Positions 57,113 through 64,000 of a DNA stretch of 64,000 nt are shown one piece after another. The DNA is from Setoptus koraiensis (lineage: Eukaryota > Arthropoda): positions 15,872,001-15,936,000 of the forward strand of contig CM106585.1 in NCBI GenBank assembly GCA_048013815.1, in the 5' to 3' direction. Each line of letters begins with the position of its first letter. The stretch's first letter is position 1. Made by a program: the position numbers and the translations under genes. A model generated the notes under the pieces. The model was not told where the DNA came from, did no database searches, and worked only from the letters and a program-made list of their open reading frames with translations.

Positions 57113-60100
57113 GTGGCTACGCTGTATCTCGGATATATGTGTATTTTTATACGTGCTCTCGTGTGCATTGGTGGCTGTCGCCCCAATCGTCGTCCGTTGT
57201 CGTTAAAACTTGTCCGAGCCGGGCACCGTTGAACTGTAACCAACGCTCGTCTCAGCTTCAACGTGACCAGTTGGCCACTCTAATTGGACTACAGTAACGG
57301 CTTTGTTCGGCCGTGGTGGCATATGCTTCTCGGCTCGGACAGTGTCCAGTGCAAACACTATGCTGCTGTGGTTGAGCCACACTGCATACGACTGCAGTTT
57401 ATGCCGGCCAAATTATTATGTTGGTGCAACTTTCTAGAGGTGATCCCGCGCATCATCATTAGACGACGACAACAACGACGACGACGAGATGATTTACCCT
57501 TACTCGACAATCAAATCTATGGGCTCTTTTATGTCTGCTGTTGCTGCTGCTTGCAATTATATTGCGCACTTGTGCCCACTATCGATCTGATCTCGTATCA
57601 TCAACAACAATTAATGCTGGTGTCAATGTGTCACACCATTATTATTATTTATGGCCAACAATCACGATCAGCTCACTGATACAAACACTGCACGATACTG
57701 CTCGATACTACACGATACTGCATATGCGAGCTGCTGCGGCAGCAAAAATAGTATCAAGACAATCGCCCTTTGCCTCATCGGCTGATCATCAGCCGCTGAT
57801 GGAGGCAACTCCAATAAAACGACAAATCCAATAAATTCGAGCAGCAATGAAAATCGTGAGCCTTCTGCACGGGATCATCATCAAGTCCGATGAGTGTCGC
57901 TAGTGAACAACGCCAAGTTTGGCGCGACTTTAATTGTGGTCAAGCAGCCAGCACTCGCTTGGGTCGCCATCGTCGGCTCATCTCTAACGTCGACTGACTA
58001 ACCGTCTATCTGGTGTTTGTCGCCATTGGATGCAGTCTGCTGACTCGACCACGGGTCCACGATGGATCCACCTTCTGCCGGGCAAATGATACAAAGACAG
58101 TCTCCGATGAACGAGTCCATGATTATGCAAATAGTATAGTACGCGGCCGGGTTGTCTTACAACTCTCGTTGGGGGCTTATCGGTGATGGCCATCTTGTAG
58201 CGGGCTACCGTGGCTCCATCTGAAGTACGATGACATTTGTTCGCCAGCAATATTTGTTGTTGTAATCGCACATACTCTATTAACGACTTGCTGATAACTT
58301 GTGATTACTACTGTCGACTAAAGATCACAGATCACAGACTGCAGTCTGTAGTTGAGTAACTAAATTAAATACTGTAAGTAAATTTGCGCGGTTTTATCTT
58401 TGTCACGCTCAACAAGTGTCGTTGGTGTCGGTCGCGGCAACACTGATAATCCTGAAGATTCTACACTGCACTCGCAGTCGATTTGTCATGTTTGAGTATA
58501 AGCTATCATGACTCTGTTGGCCCGAACAAAGCAAACAACACGAATACTACACTCGACAACGGAAAGTTTGTGCAACCCTCCAAGTTTGAATCTGTTTCCC
58601 TTGCTGAAGCGGCCGCGAAAAAGGGCGCCCTATCTCCGCCGTTTGTGTTGTTTTGTGTTCAGCCGTCTATTGTTGTAAATTTATACTTGCTGTTCACTGT
58701 TGTTGCTACTGCTGCCGCTGCTGCTGTTGTTGCCGTTGTTGTGTGCACCCATTCTCACAGTCAGTAGTTAATTCAGTGGTTGGTTTCTAATTGGCGCTTA
58801 CGCAATGCTCATTGCGAAACCACCTTTCGCATATCGTCTCGGGCCACAATTTGCCGTTTACCATTTTGTGCGTATGCCTGCCTATGTGGGGTGCCTGCCT
58901 GTGTGAGGTGCCTGTGTCCGCCGTGAGACAACTAATCGGATTTCATCAGTTACATATTGAGCAGATTGATTGATTAATTAATTAGAACTGATTAATTAAA
59001 GTTGATTAACGAGTAGAATTTTGTGTCGAAATCACAATTCGTAATATTGCCCGAAAGCGGGGTGCATGCGCAATCCGATATCCGCAACCATGTGATTTGT
59101 AGAGTGTGGCATGGGTACAGCAAAGCGTACGGTTTGCATAGGCTGTGCAAGGAGTGTCCATCGTGTTTGGTCAGGCTGATTCCATCAATTTGTACAATTG
59201 GCACTGGTTGTGCGTGCCGCTTCCACAGCGCATTTCATTGGGATGCACGACAAAGGGTGTGCGTCGCAACAGTACCATCTGTGCACTGCGCGCCATTTTC
59301 GCATGCATTTCAAGACGCACACCACTCACGTAGAAGCCTCAGGCGCACACAAACAACCCACAGCGTTCTGTGCTTGTGTGCAGCACACAGCGTCGAACAG
59401 CTTGAAAACTGGCTTGGTTCACCCTATCGTAAACAGTGAACACTGTTCATTAACATCAATGTGAGGATTTGTGTGAGTGTTTGCTAACTCAACAACCACA
59501 CAAACAAAATGATATAGGCGCTCAGATATTCTACACACATTAATTATAATACCTGGCAAAATAATGGACCAGTAATTCTGACAATAAAACACTAATAAAA
59601 GATACAAACCCAAGAGAGTTTATCGTAATTATTCACGGACAGCATAAATACCGTTACCCCTTTATTATTTGGCTTTCTCAATCCATTCTCTGACCTTCCA
59701 GGCTAACACTACACATTCCAGCAGATATATTTCAGCGCACAAGCAATCGTGTTCTACTTCCCACATCAACCATACAAATACGAGCCTCAACACGGCCTAC
59801 TGGCACCACCACGACAGCAGCATACAAATAAACAACATATAAATAAACAACAAGAAACCGATTGACGGCCAACACGCAAATGAGCCAACTCCCCGTTTCG
59901 AACGAAAGAGCAACAGCTACCCATGAAACAATATTAGATAGAGACAACTACGCCAGGAACTAGCTTATAAGATGGCCGGCGCTATGATTCTGGCAAGATG
60001 GTTGTGACTGTATTAATAGCGTTACCAGTTATGTCCACTTAAACTGTTCCTTTTTCTCGTTATTATCATAATAAGTTCAGTCGTTACAATTATGTTATCA

Positions 60101-60231
60101 TTCGTTTTGAAACACTCATTAAGGTTCAAATCAGCGAACACCAAACACCTCCACTGACATATACAATAATTTTATTCCATTAGCAATCGTCACTAGATTT
60201 TTCATCGGCCAATATTAAAAACCACAAAAAA
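57113..60231. other. Gene-free stretch upstream of the PWI gene
   Basis: AT-richer than the previous desert. Short frames only. Contains a CGACGA run (about 57461-57488), the 14-bp palindrome CAGACTGCAGTCTG near 58335, and TTAATTAATTA runs (about 58972-59003). The last 50 bases are probably 5' UTR of the PWI gene. Confidence 0.45.
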
Positions 60232-60796
60232 ATGGTGGATCCCTCGCCAAATAACGCCAGCAAGCGAAAGAGCTCGTCATCAACAGTAGCATCTTCCACA
60301 TCCAAGAGCTACACACACAAACCGACAATACCCGCCACAAGTTCCTCCAAAACCAATAGCGAGCCACCCTTTACTAAATACTCACGCTCCCTCAACAAAT
60401 TTATCGATATGGAGCTCGTTGATATCGACCCTATTAGGGCATGGGTTAAAGCTTACCTCACTACATATCATATTCAAGATGCGCCACTCTTATACGACCT
60501 CGTGTTCGACCGGCTCACCAATGAAAAGGTAAGATTGAGTCATAGATTGTATTCCAACATGTTAAAATAACTGTTAATACCTACGTATACTATTCACAAC
60601 GCCTGTTCTAAAAACTATTGCACTAAATCTCATCTCGAGATAGTGGCCAGATCCAAAGGTCTTACAAGCAGGATTAGGCGACGTCTTCATGTTACCCTTG
60701 GATGCACGCGAATTCGTTAAACGACTGTGGTTGACGCTGACAAGTCAAATTAATCATAGAGACTCCTCGAGTCGAAAAAAGATGAGAAAAGAATAA
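60232..60796 (+). CDS. Small PWI-domain protein (SRRM1/SRm160-like), two exons
   Basis: Exons 60232-60528 and 60644-60796, phase 0 GT-AG intron of 115 nt, 149 residues. After a Ser/Lys-rich N-terminus, residues about 58-134 form a PWI domain, an RNA/DNA-binding four-helix fold in splicing factors. VDIDPIRAWVKAYL parallels SRm160's I.PWI block; YDLVFDRL, PDPKVLQAGL and DAREFVKRLWLTL parallel IEFIFNQL, PDSKMMQINL and NAREFMGELWPLL. The Pro-Trp-Ile signature is changed to Ala-Trp-Val. The C-terminal SSSRKKMRKE is basic. The large RS-rich region of SRRM1 is absent, so this is either a mini-PWI protein or an isoform ending early. It is convergent with Lon, only 213 bp away. Confidence 0.85.
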
Positions 60797-61009
60797 TCTT
60801 TAAACTTGCTAGGCCACCGTTGTAGTGGAATCTGTAGTTATGGTCAAATGGCAAATAGACAAAACAATAAGTAACTGGTGATATCTCAGCCCCGAGTGGA
60901 AATACAAAGGATTCCTGTCACTCGATACCCTATCTAAATGCGTATGTAAATATATATATGTATATTATATATCTAGCCTTGTACATAAAAAACTCAACAT
61001 CGTGACAAT
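60797..61009. other. Convergent 3' spacer, PWI / Lon
   Basis: 213 bp between the two stop codons. AT-rich toward Lon (alternating TA around 60948-60972). No remnant of the Lon protease domain can be read on the minus strand. Confidence 0.6.
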
Positions 61010-63358
61010 TCATTTGGATGAAGAGAATCCCAATCGCTGCGCAAATAATGGTTTACCTACGAACTCTTGGAGATTATCCTTGGTTACCTGAATATCCTCG
61101 ATACCCTGTTCGACGACCTGAAAAGCTGCCTTTCTCATTATCTTCTCAATGTGTTTTTGCAAGTTTCTCACTCCGCTTTCCATACAATATGTTGCAATAA
61201 TTTCATTGATAGCTTCCTCGTTCACGGAAATAGTGCCATCTTTCAATCCAGACGCAAGCCTAGCTTGAGGTATGAGATATCTCTCTGCAATGGCGAGCTT
61301 TTCTTCAGGCTTGTATCCTGATACTTCTATCATTTCCATACGGTCTTTGAGAGGTTCGGGTATAGTATCAGTATAGTTGGCGGTACATATAAATAAGACT
61401 CTAGATAGATCTATCGGAACATCTAGATAATGATCTAAGAAATTGGCGTTCTGTTCAGGGTCCAATAATTCCAGTAGCGCAGCAGATGGGTCACCTTGGT
61501 AGCCTCTTCCTATTTTGTCCACTTCATCTATTAGTACTAAAGGATTCTCAGTTTTAGTACGTTTCAAGCACTGAACAAGTTTTCCAGGCATAGCGCCGAC
61601 ATAGGTTCTTCGATGTCCCTTTATTTCAGCGACATCACTCATTCCTCCAACGCTGAAACGATAATATTGTCTGTTCAATGACTTAGCGATTGATTTAGCT
61701 ATGGAAGTTTTTCCTACTCCAGGAGGCCCATGGAAGCATAATATTTTTCCCTGAGCAGACCCCTTCAATTGACTGACTGCGATGAATTCTAATATCCTCT
61801 TCTTGACGTCTACCATACCATAATGGTCCTCATCAAGAATTTCTTTCGCAGATTTTATATCTAACGTTTCCTCACTACATTTACCCCAGGGTAGACTTGA
61901 AAGCCAATCTAAATAATTCCGTGTTACACTAAACTCTGATGAGTGGTTATCTAGAACAGACAATTTATTCATTTCTTCATTGATGATTTCCATTATGTTG
62001 GCTGGCACCACTAGTTCCTTAAGTCTACTCCTAAAGCGGTCTTCAATTGCATCTTTGTCATCTTTCTCAATGCCCAACTCTTTTTTGATTATTTTAAGTT
62101 GTTCATGTAGTAAGTATTTTCTATGTTGTGTCTTGACCTTTTCCTCTACTTCTACTCTTATCTTCTCCTGTAGTTTGGTGAGTTCATATTCTTTTTTAAG
62201 CATCGTCAGTGCCATATCTAGTCGCTCTTGTACGTCTACCTCATTCAAGAATGCTTGCAATTCATTAGTGGACGCAGCTGTGAGAGAAGCAGCCAAATCT
62301 GCAAGATGAATTGGATTATCGACAACATTTTGGCCCGTGTGTAATATTTGGGCTATAGACTCTCTATATAATGGGTTCAAAGCTATAATATCTCGTATAG
62401 TTCTAATGATTTCTTGTGTGAGAGCTTGCATTCTTTCGGATGATTCATAAGGCTTATGCTCAAGATTCTCCACTTCAACCATTAGTAAAAGATTTTTGAG
62501 ATCGTCACTTGTTGGCACGGCTTGTTGGTCTGTTGCAGTTGTGTCAGATTGAGCTTCGGACTCTTCTTGGGATTGGCCCGGCTGCTCAGATAACTTATTT
62601 TCATCTTGTAGAACTGTTTCCTCAGTTTTGCTTTCATCGGATGTTGTATCACCTGTGGAGTCCTCTTTTGCCCCTTCGACGGATTCATCGGAAATATGAC
62701 TAGCTGTCAGATTGTCATCAGCCCAATCATTTGTAATTGTTGCTGAATTTCTGGCCAGAAATTTGGATTTGTTCTTACGAAAGAATCTAGTTTTCGAGCG
62801 TGCACCATTGTTGAGGGTTGGGACTGGAGGTATATTACTCTCGTATATTTGTTTAATAATCTGAACTCTTCTGTGTGCCATGACAATCATTCGCAATTTA
62901 TCGCCCATGTCGTGTACTTCGTGTATGTGGACAAACGTTCCGACATGATGAATGTCATCTAGACTTCCGACAACTTCATTATAATTTGTATCATCTTTCT
63001 TAAGAAACACTCCAGCGTATGGCTGTCTGAGCTCCAATTTCCTTCTAATGATCTGCATTAACCCTGGATGACTGATTTCTACGAGTTTGACAAATTTGGG
63101 AAATACTGGATTCTTTGTGACAGCTATCACAGGTAAAACAGGCCATTTGTCGGGAATATTGTCGGCACTTAATTTTCCATGTGAATCGCTCTTTTGGGGA
63201 CTGACGACAACAGCTTTAGTGGACGAGTAGTATTTGATGTGTTGTTGTTGTAATCGCAAATATTGTTGTTGTTGTTGTCCTAGGGGTCTGTAATACTCAA
63301 GTAAATGCCGTGCGGGGCTCAAACAACGAAAACGGTGACACATCGAAGCCAGAGCCAT
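61010..63358 (-). CDS. Mitochondrial Lon ATPase lacking the S16 protease domain, intronless
   Basis: 782-residue single-exon ORF from ATG 63358. A basic, acid-free N-terminus ([20 protein letters not shown]) fits a mitochondrial targeting sequence. The Lon N-domain (about 73-400) contains an acidic Ser/Glu/Thr-rich insert (about 205-285). The AAA+ module is complete: Walker A GPPGVGKT (544-551), Walker B LVLIDE (607-612), sensor-1 Asn661 (TANY), arginine finger Arg673 and sensor-2 Arg731 (SGVRNL). Identity to human LONP1 is high up to VGKPLF (768-772). The protein then ends after ten unrelated residues, whereas LONP1 continues about 190 residues with the Ser-Lys protease. No exon with the PKDGPSAG-type active site is seen nearby. 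Either the protease domain is lost or it is encoded elsewhere. Confidence 0.93.
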   Translation of the reverse strand: MALASMCHRFRCLSPARHLLEYYRPLGQQQQQYLRLQQQHIKYYSSTKAVVVSPQKSDSHGKLSADNIPDKWPVLPVIAVTKNPVFPKFVKLVEISHPGLMQIIRRKLELRQPYAGVFLKKDDTNYNEVVGSLDDIHHVGTFVHIHEVHDMGDKLRMIVMAHRRVQIIKQIYESNIPPVPTLNNGARSKTRFFRKNKSKFLARNSATITNDWADDNLTASHISDESVEGAKEDSTGDTTSDESKTEETVLQDENKLSEQPGQSQEESEAQSDTTATDQQAVPTSDDLKNLLLMVEVENLEHKPYESSERMQALTQEIIRTIRDIIALNPLYRESIAQILHTGQNVVDNPIHLADLAASLTAASTNELQAFLNEVDVQERLDMALTMLKKEYELTKLQEKIRVEVEEKVKTQHRKYLLHEQLKIIKKELGIEKDDKDAIEDRFRSRLKELVVPANIMEIINEEMNKLSVLDNHSSEFSVTRNYLDWLSSLPWGKCSEETLDIKSAKEILDEDHYGMVDVKKRILEFIAVSQLKGSAQGKILCFHGPPGVGKTSIAKSIAKSLNRQYYRFSVGGMSDVAEIKGHRRTYVGAMPGKLVQCLKRTKTENPLVLIDEVDKIGRGYQGDPSAALLELLDPEQNANFLDHYLDVPIDLSRVLFICTANYTDTIPEPLKDRMEMIEVSGYKPEEKLAIAERYLIPQARLASGLKDGTISVNEEAINEIIATYCMESGVRNLQKHIEKIMRKAAFQVVEQGIEDIQVTKDNLQEFVGKPLFAQRLGFSSSK

Positions 63359-64000
63359 GTTGTTTTGAGATGTAGCAATGGAAATAAGAATATTATAAAG
63401 AATAGTTCCAGATCGTTGTTGTTGTCAGGCTGGCCAGTTTCTTTCGAGATGCTTCGATTTTGTCAGGGAGAATTCATTACGATCCACATACCATGTGTTT
63501 CAATTCAACGTGTTTTAGGTAGTCGGGGGTATTCTTGAGCCGACTTGGGTACTACGTGGGTACTGAACAATGGCCATGGAGTTTCTCACTGTTGAGGGTA
63601 TTTTAATTAATTAATTTCTTATCAACTCACCATTTTGGAAGATATTTTTGCTGAAGCAACTTTCTATCGAGCCGCTTGATCGATGAGATAGGATAATAGA
63701 GCGATAATTGTATGCTACCCGGCATAAATTGCCCATGTGGCCGAGGGTTTTTCTCCTGTCATAAGCTGGCATAACTGTTCACCAGGTGGCGCTGCGCAGA
63801 GAAAAGTTGGAAACTTGCGATGAAACTGTAGGTTGTTGATCAGGAAAAGAGAGTTACCGACCCCTCATGACGTTGTTTGTATCCAGGTGAGACAGAGAGA
63901 TGAAAAAACTTCTGGCTCCTCCCCTCCTCTCTCTCTCTCTCTCTCTCTTTTCAGTGCCAGACAACTTGTTCTAGGTTCATATTTATACTTATAAATAGAG
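63359..64000. other. Lon upstream region to window end
   Basis: Should contain the Lon promoter. A minus-strand AAAATG|GTGAGT near 63628-63640 looks like a donor and could end a short 5' exon. A CT run lies at about 63926-63949. No gene recognised on the plus strand. Confidence 0.45.

Noticed and set aside
57284-57679. 131-residue frame with Arg-rich and Cys-rich runs
   Set aside because: Built from CGACGA and TGCTGC repeats, with no start context or domain.
61050-61060. Minus-strand donor GTAAAC after EFVG in Lon as the true exon end
   Set aside because: The next residues KPLF still match the family, so the frame clearly continues past this site. Kept only as a test in the Lon finding.

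Overview
The window is animal nuclear DNA and most likely arthropod. A compact-genome chelicerate such as an acariform mite would fit, but that is inference and no lineage-diagnostic gene was found. The supporting signs are: spliceosomal GT-AG introns of 89-254 nt; animal-only families (CDK5 activator, LAMP, CRMP-type dihydropyrimidinase, SUEL lectin, GT31 glycosyltransferase); proteins rich in Gln, Asn and His runs; and many CA, CAG, CAA and CTA microsatellites. No operon-like layout, rRNA, confident tRNA, CRISPR, retroelement or transposase was recognised.

Layout. 1-133: edge exon of a histidine acid phosphatase (+). 134-6026: non-coding. 6027-7752: five-exon SIRT2-like deacylase (+). 7990-10531: small tandem locus of a secreted-protein gene (8943-9569) with a decayed neighbour, marked three times by the same 34-bp block. 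10.5-20.15 kb: gene desert, GC-rich in its middle, full of short tandem arrays and near-perfect hairpins. 20155-22305: intronless TM9SF (nonaspanin). 24475-27393: large Q-rich membrane or secreted protein. 29766-30273: two-exon 108-residue membrane protein. 30703-31966 (-): AGPAT-type acyltransferase. 37051-40505 (-): CDK5 activator (p35-like) with a very long N-terminus. 41763-43309: LAMP-family lysosomal membrane protein. 45517-47358: intronless dihydropyrimidinase/CRMP. 49105-50817: intronless GT31 glycosyltransferase. 51055-52671 (-): single-pass SUEL-lectin protein. 52.7-60.2 kb: second gene desert with hairpins and TCGA arrays. 60232-60796: two-exon PWI-domain protein (SRRM1-like). 61010-63358 (-): mitochondrial Lon ATPase that stops exactly where its protease domain should begin.

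The genes are unrelated neighbours, as is usual in an animal genome. By theme they cover NAD-dependent deacylation, membrane trafficking (TM9SF, LAMP), lipid and glycan synthesis (AGPAT, GT31), neuronal or cytoskeletal regulation (CDK5 activator, CRMP), splicing (PWI) and mitochondrial proteostasis (Lon). The most unusual items are the Lon protein without its S16 protease domain, the tagged tandem family of unknown secreted proteins, and the hairpin-rich GC-rich deserts.
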